From: Sphingomonadales bacterium
Lineage (GTDB): Bacteria > Pseudomonadota > Alphaproteobacteria > Sphingomonadales > Sphingomonadaceae
Reading direction: 5' to 3'
NCBI GenBank assembly: GCA_013297725.1
Contig: JAAFIB010000005.1
Location: 1 to 64,000, forward strand
DNA: 64,000 bases
Shown here: positions 17,735 through 26,948 of the stretch, piece by piece
How positions within the stretch are numbered: the stretch's first letter is position 1
How the letters are laid out: each line of letters opens with the position of its first letter
Notes under the pieces: model-generated
Seen by the model: the letters and a program-made list of their open reading frames with translations, nothing else
What the model was told of the DNA's origin: nothing
Database searches by the model: none
Translations under genes and position numbers: made by a program

Positions 17735-20227
17735 ATGCGCCACCACTCAACTCCGCGCCGTTGGGGGCGCGTCGCCGCTGCGGCGCGGATGTTGACCAGC
17801 GCGCTGCCTTATCTGGCCGTCGCTTTGCCGGTCGGAGTCTATGCCGCAGCCGTTTCAAACACCGCGACAGTCACTGCTCCTGCTGGTTCGTTCGACCGGG
17901 TAAGCAGCAATGATCAAGTAACACATGGCAGTAATGTGCTGGCAGTGATCGTGGTCGCCGACAGCAATGTTTCGGGTGTCAATGGTTCTACCGGTTCGCC
18001 CAGCGTGCTTAATGTGCTGACCGGCGCAACAGTCAATGCCGATCCTGCAACACCAACAAACACAATTCTCACATTGCCTGCAGGCAGCATATTGCCGCCC
18101 GGCATCGCGTTTGATCCTGCGACTGGAACGGTCAGCGTTGCGCCTGCGACTCCGGCTGGAACTTACAGTTTTGATGTCATGGTCTGCGAACGCCTGAACC
18201 CCGCCAACTGCGTGACGATGCCCGTTACAGTCACCGTCGCAAATGCCGGACCGGTTGGCGCAGCCGATAGTGCGGTTATGGTACGCGGCAACCCCGTGAC
18301 CATCGACGTACTTGCTAATGATAGCGAGCCCGATGGCGATCGCTTAACGGTCACTGCTACCTCTGCGCCTGCACATGGCACTGTTACGATCAACGCTAAC
18401 AGCACGGTAACCTACACACCCGTAGATAGCTATGTTGGCAGCGACAGCTTCACCTACACGGTGTGCGACACCGCCGGGCAATGCGTGACTGAGACAGTCT
18501 CACTGACCGTTCACCCCTCGGTATCTGCACTCAACGGTGTGGTCTATCTTGACGAGAATGCTGATCGCACGCGCAGCGCGACTGATCCGCGTCAACCAAA
18601 TTGGCTTGTCGAGATCGTCCGCAACGGCGTTGTCGTCGCCACCGCGCGCACCGATGCCAATGGCTTTTACCAGATCGGCAACCTGCCGCTTGGATCAGGC
18701 TATAGCGTAATCTTCCGCCACCCGACCACCGGTGTTGCTTATGGCCGCACCGATGGTGTGACACTGAATGCGGGTATCGTATCGGTCGATCTGGATCGTC
18801 CGATTGATCCGTCGGGTGTAATTTATGATTCCATTGCCAGAACGCCCATAGAAGGCGTTCGGGTGATCATGGTGGATGCCAATGGCGTCCCCCTGCCGGT
18901 TGGTTGTTTCCTGGATGGGTCGCAACAGGGACAGCTGACCGGCAGCGATGGTCGCTATCGCATTGATCTGGTGCCAGCAGGGGCGGCGCAATGCCCGGCG
19001 GGTGAGACAGCCTATCGCCTTGTTGTCACCAGCCCGGCAGATGTGCTGCAAGGCCGCTCGACGATCATCCTGCCCACAACTGGACCGTTCGACCCAACCG
19101 GATTGGCCAACCCGCAATCCATCGGCGACAACATCAATGCACCGCAGGGCGGCGAAAGCACGCGCCATTATTATGACTTCCGTCTCGGTTCGGGCGACCC
19201 GGATATCATCAACAACCACATCCCGCTGGATCGCGCCAATGCGCTCGCGCAGTTGATCGTCAACAAGACCAGCCCGAAACGCAGCGCTTCGATTGGCGAG
19301 CTGGTTCCGTACACAATCGTTGTACGCAATCCGCAGGCGGTCACGCGGACCAATGTCGATGTCGTCGACATCATGCCCGCTGGCTTCCAATATGTCGCCA
19401 ATTCTGGCCGCGTAAATGCGGCGACGCGAGCACCAGCAATTACAGGGCGCGAACTGAACTGGCGCAGCTTGGTTGTCCCTGCCAACGGGTCAGTAACGAT
19501 CAGCCTGATGCTCACCCCCGGCGCCGGTGTACGCGATGGCGATCAGGTCAACTTGGCCGACAGCCGCGATACATTAAGCGGCCGTGTGCTCTCTAACCAG
19601 GGTCAGGCAACGGTCCGCATCACCCCCAGCCCGCTGTTCGATTGCAGCGAGATCATCGGTAAAGTGTTCGATGACCGCAATGGCAATGGCTATCAGGATG
19701 ACGGCGAGGCGGGTATTGCCGGTGCGCGCGTTGCCACTGTCAACGGCCTGCTTGTCACCGCCGACCAATATGGCCGCTACCACATCACCTGTGCAGCAGT
19801 GCCCAATGCGCAGATGGGTTCGAACTTCATCCTGAAGCTTGATCCGCGGTCACTACCTGCGGGCTATAACCTGACCACAGAAAACCCTCGGGTAGTCCGC
19901 GTAACGCGCGGCAAGATGGTTGAAATCGATTTCGGTGTCCGCGGAGCAGAACTGGTGACGTTCGAACTGAACGACACTGCATTCGCCGAGGGCAGCAATA
20001 GCCTGAAGCCTGAATGGGCGGCAAAGCTGGCAGCGTTAATCGAAACGCTGAAGGCCCAGCCATCGCGTCTACGGCTGAACTATTCAGGTGACGGCGATGC
20101 CAAGGAAAAGCTGGAACAACTCGCGGCGCAGATCGCGGCCAGCTGGAAGGATCAAGGAGGAAAGCACGAACTGGACATCGAATGGACCACCAGCCCGCCA
20201 AAAGCTGCTGGTGGGGAGGGTCGCTAA
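17735..20227 (+). CDS. Exported SdrD-B/DUF11 protein with OmpA-like C-terminus (third gene of surface operon)
   Basis: 830 residues from ATG 17735 (GGTGA nine bases upstream; an in-frame TTG lies six codons earlier). Signal peptide about 1-37 (LTSALPYLAVALPVGVYAAA), followed by VSNTATVTAPAGSF as in the preceding protein. Then: one C-x7-C repeat (about 70-175), an Ig_7/cadherin-like module (SAVMVRGNPVTIDVLANDSEPDGD), SdrD-B-like segments (LNGVVYLDENADRT and GKVFDDRNGNGYQDDGEAGI), a DUF11 domain (GELVPYTIVVRNPQAVTRTNVDVVD), and a C-terminal OmpA-like module (VTFELNDTAFAEGSNSLKPEWAAKL to the end) that lacks the usual Asp/Arg peptidoglycan-binding pair in recognisable form. It may tie the fibre proteins to the cell envelope. 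One base separates it from the barrel gene. Confidence 0.72.
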   Translation: MRHHSTPRRWGRVAAAARMLTSALPYLAVALPVGVYAAAVSNTATVTAPAGSFDRVSSNDQVTHGSNVLAVIVVADSNVSGVNGSTGSPSVLNVLTGATVNADPATPTNTILTLPAGSILPPGIAFDPATGTVSVAPATPAGTYSFDVMVCERLNPANCVTMPVTVTVANAGPVGAADSAVMVRGNPVTIDVLANDSEPDGDRLTVTATSAPAHGTVTINANSTVTYTPVDSYVGSDSFTYTVCDTAGQCVTETVSLTVHPSVSALNGVVYLDENADRTRSATDPRQPNWLVEIVRNGVVVATARTDANGFYQIGNLPLGSGYSVIFRHPTTGVAYGRTDGVTLNAGIVSVDLDRPIDPSGVIYDSIARTPIEGVRVIMVDANGVPLPVGCFLDGSQQGQLTGSDGRYRIDLVPAGAAQCPAGETAYRLVVTSPADVLQGRSTIILPTTGPFDPTGLANPQSIGDNINAPQGGESTRHYYDFRLGSGDPDIINNHIPLDRANALAQLIVNKTSPKRSASIGELVPYTIVVRNPQAVTRTNVDVVDIMPAGFQYVANSGRVNAATRAPAITGRELNWRSLVVPANGSVTISLMLTPGAGVRDGDQVNLADSRDTLSGRVLSNQGQATVRITPSPLFDCSEIIGKVFDDRNGNGYQDDGEAGIAGARVATVNGLLVTADQYGRYHITCAAVPNAQMGSNFILKLDPRSLPAGYNLTTENPRVVRVTRGKMVEIDFGVRGAELVTFELNDTAFAEGSNSLKPEWAAKLAALIETLKAQPSRLRLNYSGDGDAKEKLEQLAAQIAASWKDQGGKHELDIEWTTSPPKAAGGEGR

Positions 20228-20228
20228 C

Positions 20229-23200
20229 ATGAAAAACGCTAAACTTCTTGCTGTCCCGCTGGCCTCAGCGATTGCGATCGCACTGGCCAGCCCGGCATGT
20301 GCAGCCCCAGCTCCGTCAACAGCGGATACTGGCGAAATCGCAGTTCGCGTCGACACCGCTGCAGTGCAGCCGATGCTGAATGTGCAACTTGACCGGGCTG
20401 GTGACACCGCCATTTTCCGGGGTTGGTGGAATTATGATGCTTACATAGCGCGCGCGGAAATTCGGCTTTTCCGGATTGGGGAGAGTCCCGATCAGCCGCC
20501 CCTGCGCGTGCTGCCGCTGGACGCTCAACGAACCTCTGCCTCTGCGGCGGTCGAGGGCGATCCAGCGGCAAACTTTTATGTTTTGCGCGTTTATGATGCA
20601 CAAGGACGGTTTGATGAAACACGTCCGGTGGAGCTAAGCGCCAGCACAGTGCAGCCCCTACCCAGCCGCGACAACACAGCTATTCGGAACATCGAAGTTC
20701 GCGGCGGCGCGGTTTCGATCACCGGCAAGACCAACCCGCAAGCAAAGGTCAGTTTTGGCAGCAACAGAGTTGTCGCTGGCGAGGATGGCCGCTTTTTGAT
20801 CGACACGATTATGCCATTTGGCAAGCATGACATCGCGCTAACAATTGACGATCCTGTTGCAGGAAATCGCAGCTTTGGCCGCAAGATCAATGTAAAACAC
20901 AACGACTGGTTTACGGTCGCCATCGGCGACCTGACGCTGGGCCGCAACGTCTCTAGCGGTCCAGAATCACTAGCGACTGGCAGCGATTCCGAATTCGACC
21001 AGCTTTATACCAACTCGCGGGGCGCTTTTTACACAAAGGGCCAGATTGGCCTACGCACGCGGATCACCGCGTCGCTAGACACGGGCGAAACCGACATCCG
21101 CAATGTCTTCAGCAATCTTGATGACAAGGATCCGGCGCAGCTACTCCGGCGGCTCGACCCGACCTATTTCATGCCAACTTACGGCGATGATAGTTCGGCA
21201 GTTGAGGATGCCCCCACACAAGGCCGATTCTACCTCCGGCTCGATCATGACGACAGCAAGCTTGTGCTCGGAAACTATGTTGTCGATGCCGCCGGGGCCG
21301 ATTTGGTGCAGCTTGACCGCGGGCTTTACGGCGCGCTTGGCGATTACCAAAGCAAAGGCGCAACCAGCTTTGGCGAACGTAAGACACGCGTTACTGCGTT
21401 CGCGTCAGAACCCGGCACACTGCCCTCGCGTGAAGAGTTTCGCGGTACGGGCGGCTCAGCCTATTTCCTGCAGCGGCAGGATTTGACCATCGGTTCAGAG
21501 CGCCTTCGTGTTGAAGTGCGCGACCGTTTGTCCGGCCTTGTGCTGGAAAGCCGCGACCTTAGGCCTTTTGAGGATTATGACATCGACTATATTCAGGGCC
21601 GGGTTTTGCTCACCCGCCCGCTGGCCTCGACCGCGAGTGATGGCCGCACGGTCCGGGACGGTGGCAATTCTGGCAATCAGGTCGTGCTCGTCGCGCGCTA
21701 TGAATATTCGCCGACGGTCGCTGATCTCGATGGCTATACCTATGGTGGCCGAGCTACCCAGTGGCTAGGCGATAGCGTGCGGTTTGGCGTCACGGCACAG
21801 CGCGAATCGACTGGCACTGTCGACCAGAAAATCTGGGGCGGTGATGTGTTACTGCGGCACAGCACCGAGACTTTCCTCCGCGCCGAAGTTGCGCGCAGCG
21901 ATGGCCCCGGCTTTGATCAGGCAAACAGTATCGATGGCGGGTTGAACTTTGTCGGCATCGCCAATCCCGGCACAGCGGGTGTGCGTGCGACATCGTGGAA
22001 GACCGAAGGCGCGATAGCGCTGTCGGATATTGTCGGAGGCAAGGATGCGGGCAAGCTATCGGCTTATTACGAACATCTGGGCGCTGGCTTTTCCGGCATG
22101 GGCCGACTGACCGCCCGCGACGGCGATCGTTGGGGTGGCAAGGCGGCAATACCCATTACCTCAGGCACTACAGTGACTGCGGGCTACGATGCTATGCGCA
22201 GCAATACCTATGGCAGCAGCAACGCACTTGATCTTGGCATTGAACAAACGCTGGGCTTTGTAACCGGCAAGCTCGCGTACAGGCATGAAGATCGCCAGCC
22301 ATCGGCCCTGCTTCCCGGCTTCACAGGCTCAGGATCACGCGACGATCTTGCGCTACAAATCGGCCATGACGACAAGGCGGGCTGGGGTGTGTTTGGCTTT
22401 GCGCAGGCCACCCTTAATCGCGACGCAGGCCGCGCTGCCAATAACCGTGCGGGCGTCGGCGCGCGTTATGAGGTTAGCGACCGCATGTCGCTGAACGGCG
22501 AAATATCCGGCGGCGATGGCGGTCTTGGTGCCAATGTCGGCATCACCCGCAAAATGGGTGAAAACACCGAAACCTACCTGACCTATGGCCTGTCGACCGA
22601 AAGCGGCGAACGCAGCTTTGATAGCCCGTCGCTGCTAACCCGCTCCAACTATGGCAATCTCACCATCGGCGGGCGGACACGCTTTGGCAGCAGCCTGTCT
22701 GTTCATGGCGAGGAGCGCATGGGTTTTGGTTCAGCAGCGCGCGAACAGGTGCACAGCTATGGCCTAGAATTCACCCCCGGCGAACATTGGAGCTTTGCTG
22801 CGACCTTCGAAAATGGCCGGATCAGCGATCCGCTTAGCGGCGCATTCGACCGGACCGCTGCAACTGGAACTATCGGTTATTCCGGCGGCGGCATTCGCTT
22901 TGCGAGCGCACTAGAGGCTCGGTTCGAGGAAGGCACTGGCCGCAACCAGACCAGCTGGCTGACCCGCAATACGCTGGGCGTCGAAGTCAATCCTAGTTGG
23001 CGGCTGCTTGGGCGGATGAACATTGCTATCTCCGACGCGGACCAAAGCAGTGTGCTGGATGCAGGCTTTGTCGAAGGCGTACTGGGCGTCGCTTATCGCC
23101 CGGTCGACAACAACCGGCTAAACATGCTGTTCAAATATACCTATCTGCGCGACACATCGGCCTATGGCCAGATCAGCGGCAGCGGCACGACAGCATCCCC

Positions 23201-23585
23201 TAAACAGCGCAACCAGGTGTTGAGTCTCGACGCCAATTACAAGCTAACCCGATGGCTGACCATCGGCGGCAAATATGGCTATCGCTTCGGCGAAGTCGCA
23301 CTGTCACGCGACAGCGACGTGTTTCTGAAATCCGGCGCTCACCTCGCAGTGCTTCGGGGCGATATCCACGTCATAAAGCAATGGGATGTTATGGCAGAAG
23401 CCCGCTATTTGAAAACCTCGCAAGCCGATGACCACCGCATTGGCGCGGTCGTCGGCGTCTATCGCGAAATCACGGACAATGCCCGTGTCGGGGTTGGTTA
23501 CAGCTTCAGTGATTATTCCGACGACCTGACCAACGTAGAGGCCAAAAGCCGCGGATGGTTTTTGAACATTGTTGGGAAGTATTGA
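20229..23585 (+). CDS. Probable outer-membrane beta-barrel protein (fourth gene of surface operon)
   Basis: 1118 residues; ATG 20229 is preceded by GGGGAGGGT, which decides the start. Signal peptide 1-26 ends ACA. Residues about 30-270 form periplasmic Ig-like modules (EVRGGAVSITGKTNPQAKVSFGSN, then a TonB-dependent-receptor-style carboxypeptidase-like strand RFLIDTIMPFGKHDIAL). From about residue 270 alternating amphipathic strands rich in Gly, Tyr and Arg run to the C-terminus, which ends in an outer-membrane-type aromatic strand (GWFLNIVGKY). No TonB box or plug domain is seen. The family resembles uncharacterised sphingomonad barrels that follow DUF11/SdrD-B/OmpA-like genes. I infer it displays or secretes the upstream repeat proteins. 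Evidence for a barrel is compositional. Confidence 0.65.
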   Translation: MKNAKLLAVPLASAIAIALASPACAAPAPSTADTGEIAVRVDTAAVQPMLNVQLDRAGDTAIFRGWWNYDAYIARAEIRLFRIGESPDQPPLRVLPLDAQRTSASAAVEGDPAANFYVLRVYDAQGRFDETRPVELSASTVQPLPSRDNTAIRNIEVRGGAVSITGKTNPQAKVSFGSNRVVAGEDGRFLIDTIMPFGKHDIALTIDDPVAGNRSFGRKINVKHNDWFTVAIGDLTLGRNVSSGPESLATGSDSEFDQLYTNSRGAFYTKGQIGLRTRITASLDTGETDIRNVFSNLDDKDPAQLLRRLDPTYFMPTYGDDSSAVEDAPTQGRFYLRLDHDDSKLVLGNYVVDAAGADLVQLDRGLYGALGDYQSKGATSFGERKTRVTAFASEPGTLPSREEFRGTGGSAYFLQRQDLTIGSERLRVEVRDRLSGLVLESRDLRPFEDYDIDYIQGRVLLTRPLASTASDGRTVRDGGNSGNQVVLVARYEYSPTVADLDGYTYGGRATQWLGDSVRFGVTAQRESTGTVDQKIWGGDVLLRHSTETFLRAEVARSDGPGFDQANSIDGGLNFVGIANPGTAGVRATSWKTEGAIALSDIVGGKDAGKLSAYYEHLGAGFSGMGRLTARDGDRWGGKAAIPITSGTTVTAGYDAMRSNTYGSSNALDLGIEQTLGFVTGKLAYRHEDRQPSALLPGFTGSGSRDDLALQIGHDDKAGWGVFGFAQATLNRDAGRAANNRAGVGARYEVSDRMSLNGEISGGDGGLGANVGITRKMGENTETYLTYGLSTESGERSFDSPSLLTRSNYGNLTIGGRTRFGSSLSVHGEERMGFGSAAREQVHSYGLEFTPGEHWSFAATFENGRISDPLSGAFDRTAATGTIGYSGGGIRFASALEARFEEGTGRNQTSWLTRNTLGVEVNPSWRLLGRMNIAISDADQSSVLDAGFVEGVLGVAYRPVDNNRLNMLFKYTYLRDTSAYGQISGSGTTASPKQRNQVLSLDANYKLTRWLTIGGKYGYRFGEVALSRDSDVFLKSGAHLAVLRGDIHVIKQWDVMAEARYLKTSQADDHRIGAVVGVYREITDNARVGVGYSFSDYSDDLTNVEAKSRGWFLNIVGKY

Positions 23586-24007
23586 GAAAGCGGCTGTTTG
23601 CGTTTTTTGAACCACGGCAAATAGGCAACTTTCACGTGCTGCCGATAGCCGAAATCCTATTTACCGAGTATCATGTTTCGGCCTTGGACGTCGAAGCCTA
23701 CGAGCAAGGGCTAATCGCATTAGCTGATACGTGATTCGTGCCAAGAGTGATTACAACGGAAGGCTTCGACAGGTAAGGGCGCACTTGGTTCAGTGTAGTA
23801 ACCCCTACTAGGCTTCCATACAGCTGTGCTTTGCCTAAGGGCTGGCTTGGCGGATTGTTTACATGCGTTTGTGAAAAGGGGTGGATGTCTTGGTTGCTCT
23901 GGGCTAGCGAAATGTTCTAAATGTCAAAAATTGTCTTCGGAAGATTTACGATCAACCGACGCATTTGCTTAAGGCTGAACATGGCCTAGCTTCATACGGA
24001 TTTATAA
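23586..24007. other. Intergenic region before the exopolysaccharide island
   Basis: About 420 bp without a convincing gene. A 50-codon plus-strand open frame (TTG 23582 to stop 23734) overlaps the barrel gene's stop and encodes a protein-like sequence with the phrase IGNFHVLPIAEILFTEYHV. It has no ribosome-binding site of its own and could be a gene remnant or a coupled micro-ORF. A small dyad TAGTA/TACTA occurs near 23800. The promoter for the GumC-type kinase gene must lie here, but no clean -35/-10 pair stands out. Confidence 0.4.
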
Positions 24008-26236
24008 ATGTTGCAGATAAACAGTAATTCAGCAGGTTTTGGTAACAGTGAGCAATCTGACGCCGGTTTGAATCAGGGTCCGCCGCTTCTGATGCAGTAT
24101 TGGCTAGTCGTGCTGCGTTGGAAATGGGTGATAGCAGGAATTGTGCTTGCATCGCTGGTATGTGGCTTGATCTTCACTTTGCTTGCTACCCCTAAATACA
24201 CCGCTACATCGCGTATCGAGATCAGTCGTGAACAAAAAAAGGTAACGAACGTTCAAGGGCTTGAGTCGCAGGATTCTGGCAGAGAAACTGAATTTTTTCA
24301 GACCCGTTATTCACTGCTGCAAGCGGAATCATTAGCAGAACGGGTGTCCCGCCAACTACGTCTTGTAACGAATGAAGCCTTTTTTAAGGCGCATGGAGTT
24401 GACCCAGACAGCAGCACTTTTTTTGCGACTAAATCAGGTCAACCATTAAGTGCCTCAGACCGCCAGAAACGTGAGAAGCTGGCTACTGATTTGTTGCTTG
24501 AAAATGTTACTATAACCCCGATCCGTGGTTCTACGCTGGTCGACATCAGCTACACGAGTGCATCGCGACAATTATCTGCGCAGATCGCGAACAGCTGGAC
24601 TGAACAATTTATAGTTCAAAGTATGGATCGTCGTTTTGCCTCGACAGCAGACGCCCGGAAGTTTCTTGAAAGCCGCCTTGAAGACCTGCGGCTACGCCGA
24701 GAAACCTCTGAGCGGGATGTGGTAAATTACGCTGAAGAAAAAGGCATTGTCGCGATCGGCAAAAGCAAGAGTGCGGACGGTAAGACTGAAACGGAGCGCA
24801 CTTTGGTTTCGGCTGACTTGGAAGCTTTGAATCAAGCCTTGGCCACCGCTAAAGTAGAACGCATTCAGGCACAAAGCGAGATGAGTCAGCGATCTGCAAA
24901 GCGGGCAGGGCTTGAATCTTTCAATGATGCTGCTGGCGCGACATTAAGGCAAAGGCGAGCAGAAGTCGCGGCAGAATATGCAAAGCTTATGGTGCAGTTT
25001 GAACCGGGCTATCCAGCTGCTCGTGCGCTTGCTGAACAGATGAGGGCATTAGATGCCAGCATAGCGAACGAAGAAAAACGCGTACGATCAGATTTAGCAA
25101 GAGCCGATGCTCGCGCTGATGGAGAGAGTACTGCGCGCTATCGTGCAGCGTTGCAGCAAGAGCGTCAGTTGGAAGCTCAAGTCGATGAGCTCAAAGCAAA
25201 GATGCGTCAGCAGCAGCGCGATAGTATCCAATATAACATTTTCCAGCGTGAAGCCGATACCAGCCGGGAACTTTATGATGGCTTGGTGCAACGTTATAAG
25301 GAAATTGGAGTTGCTGGTGTCGGAACCAATAACATTGCTATCGTTGACCCTGCAAAGGCTCCAGATGAGCCGTCATCTCCCAATCTTCCTGTTAATTTGG
25401 CATTTGCCTTGCTCGCGGGGCTTGGCCTTGCTGGCATTGTTACCCTTGCGCTTGATCAAATGGATGAAGGCTTGCGCGATCCAAGCCAGGTCAATCGCCT
25501 GCTAGGTGTGCCGCTCTTGGGTAGTGTTCCGGACGCAGAGGAAAATGATGCACTTGTGATGCTTGCTGATGCTAAATCGTCGGTATCTGAGGCATATCTT
25601 AGCATTCGATCAAATCTTGCGTTCTCGACTGATCACGGAGTTCCGCGGGCTCTTATGGTAACCAGTACTCGCGCTGCGGAAGGTAAGAGTACGACCAGCA
25701 TGGCGCTAGCCACCGTTCTGGGCCGGACTGGCAAGAAAGTTCTATTGATAGATGCCGATATGCGATCGCCATCGATGCACGAATTTGCTCAGCTGTCCAA
25801 TACCATGGGGCTCAGCAACTTTCTGGCTGGTGAGAACGATTGGAAGCGGTTGGTGCAATCAACCGGTGCAAAAGGCCTTAGCATGCTAACAGCGGGTCCA
25901 ACCCCGCCAAGCGCATCCGAATTACTAAGCAGCGACCGTATGCTTATGCTTATTCGGCAGGCTGCCGAACATTATGACCATGTGGTGGTGGATTCGCCGC
26001 CGATCCTTGGGCTTGCCGATGCTCCGCTTTTATCGCGTACAGTTGAAGGCTGCGTGTTTGTAGCCGAAGCTGAAGGCGTTGCTGTGCGCGGCATAAAGTC
26101 TTCGCTGGGACGATTAGCCGCTGTACACGGACATGTCTTTGGGGTCGTTTTGACCAAACTACGGCATAAACAGGCGGGCTACGGCTACGGCTACGGTTAT
26201 GGCTATGGCTATGGCGAGGAAAAAGTTGATGCATGA
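24008..26236 (+). CDS. GumC/Wzc-type polysaccharide co-polymerase and tyrosine autokinase
   Basis: 742 residues combining a Wzz chain-length domain and a BY-kinase. TM1 lies at about 40-60 (WVIAGIVLASLVCGLIF), the periplasmic part has long coiled coils (about 200-430), and TM2 is at about 460-480 (LPVNLAFALLAGLGLAGIV). The cytoplasmic kinase has Walker A STRAAEGKSTTSMAL (about 551-565), Walker A' VLLIDADMRSPSM and Walker B VVVDSPPILG (about 658-667). It ends in six Tyr-Gly repeats, the autophosphorylation cluster. It controls polymer length and export in Wzx/Wzy systems. It heads a plus-strand operon with a PglC-like transferase 94 bp downstream. No low-molecular-weight phosphatase and no Wza-type exporter are adjacent. 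Confidence 0.93.
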   Translation: MLQINSNSAGFGNSEQSDAGLNQGPPLLMQYWLVVLRWKWVIAGIVLASLVCGLIFTLLATPKYTATSRIEISREQKKVTNVQGLESQDSGRETEFFQTRYSLLQAESLAERVSRQLRLVTNEAFFKAHGVDPDSSTFFATKSGQPLSASDRQKREKLATDLLLENVTITPIRGSTLVDISYTSASRQLSAQIANSWTEQFIVQSMDRRFASTADARKFLESRLEDLRLRRETSERDVVNYAEEKGIVAIGKSKSADGKTETERTLVSADLEALNQALATAKVERIQAQSEMSQRSAKRAGLESFNDAAGATLRQRRAEVAAEYAKLMVQFEPGYPAARALAEQMRALDASIANEEKRVRSDLARADARADGESTARYRAALQQERQLEAQVDELKAKMRQQQRDSIQYNIFQREADTSRELYDGLVQRYKEIGVAGVGTNNIAIVDPAKAPDEPSSPNLPVNLAFALLAGLGLAGIVTLALDQMDEGLRDPSQVNRLLGVPLLGSVPDAEENDALVMLADAKSSVSEAYLSIRSNLAFSTDHGVPRALMVTSTRAAEGKSTTSMALATVLGRTGKKVLLIDADMRSPSMHEFAQLSNTMGLSNFLAGENDWKRLVQSTGAKGLSMLTAGPTPPSASELLSSDRMLMLIRQAAEHYDHVVVDSPPILGLADAPLLSRTVEGCVFVAEAEGVAVRGIKSSLGRLAAVHGHVFGVVLTKLRHKQAGYGYGYGYGYGYGEEKVDA
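26180..26215 (+). repeat. Hexanucleotide microsatellite encoding (Tyr-Gly)6
   Basis: Six consecutive TA(C/T)-GG(C/T) codon pairs: the first three are TAC and the last three TAT. This encodes the tyrosine cluster at the kinase C-terminus. Slippage in steps of six bases would change the number of phosphorylatable tyrosines without a frameshift. Confidence 0.85.
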
Positions 26237-26330
26237 TCAGGCGCTGTGTTTAAAAAAATACAGCTTTGCCGACCTCCTTTGACCGATATCGTCGTTCCAA
26301 TCACCAACACACCCGGGCAAGCGTATTAAA

Positions 26331-26948
26331 ATGACTGCCAAACGGATTTTTGATTTTGTTGCAGTGCTATTGGCACTGATAATAGCAGCGCCGATATGCG
26401 CTGTATTATCTGTACTTATTGCTTGGCGACTGGGGCGGCCCGTTATGTTCGTGCAGGTGCGACCCGGCTTGCACGGCAAGCATTTTCCCATGATGAAATT
26501 TCGTACGATGACTGATCAGCGCGATGCATCTGGCGCGTTGTTGCCGGATGGGCAGCGCTTAGGCAGGTTTGGATCGCTGTTGCGCAGCAGTAGCTTGGAC
26601 GAACTACCGGGTCTCATCAATGTGCTGAAGGGCGAAATGAGCCTTGTTGGCCCGCGCCCGCTACTCATTGAATATCTTCCCCGTTACAGTAAAGAGCAAG
26701 CTAGGCGGCACGAGGTTCGGCCCGGGATCACAGGATGGGCTCAGGTCAACGGGCGGAATGCCATAAGCTGGGAAGAAAAGTTCGCACTGGATGTTTGGTA
26801 TGTTGATAATCAGAGCTTTTGGTTAGATTTGAGAATTTTGGTTCTGACTGTTTTTAAGGTGTTTCAGGCGCGCGACATTTCGGGTGAGGGAGAAGCTACA
26901 ATGTCAGAGTTTCGAGGAAGCCCTGCAGCTGGTGGTGGCAATGAGTAA
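26331..26948 (+). CDS. PglC-like monotopic phosphoglycosyl transferase
   Basis: A 205-residue initiating sugar transferase that moves a phospho-sugar from a UDP-sugar to undecaprenyl phosphate. It is the short (about 200-residue) PglC-like form. A single N-terminal re-entrant helix (MTAKRIFDFVAVLLALIIAAPI) carries the basic patch. The catalytic Asp-Glu pair is in LLRSSSLDELPGLINVLKGEMS, followed by LVGPRPLL and RPGITGWAQVNGRNAISWEEKF, all hallmark motifs. PglC-type members typically use diamino-trideoxy sugars such as UDP-diNAcBac. That fits the dehydratase, aminotransferase and acyltransferase genes elsewhere in the island. The next gene starts within its last codons. Confidence 0.92.
   Translation: MTAKRIFDFVAVLLALIIAAPICAVLSVLIAWRLGRPVMFVQVRPGLHGKHFPMMKFRTMTDQRDASGALLPDGQRLGRFGSLLRSSSLDELPGLINVLKGEMSLVGPRPLLIEYLPRYSKEQARRHEVRPGITGWAQVNGRNAISWEEKFALDVWYVDNQSFWLDLRILVLTVFKVFQARDISGEGEATMSEFRGSPAAGGGNE

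Noticed and set aside
12343-18405. Many long open frames on the minus strand opposite the surface-protein genes
   Set aside because: They mirror the repetitive Thr/Ala/Val-rich coding strand, are Pro/Val/Ala-rich with no motifs, and lack ribosome-binding sites. They are antisense shadows of the repeats.
18695-19390. 231-codon minus-strand open frame within the third surface gene
   Set aside because: Opposite a clear SdrD-B/DUF11 coding sequence, with unnatural composition and no start signal.
20088-20228. Longer N-terminus for the barrel protein
   Set aside because: The extension overlaps the previous gene, is Arg/Lys-rich, and would bury the signal peptide; the internal ATG has an excellent ribosome-binding site.
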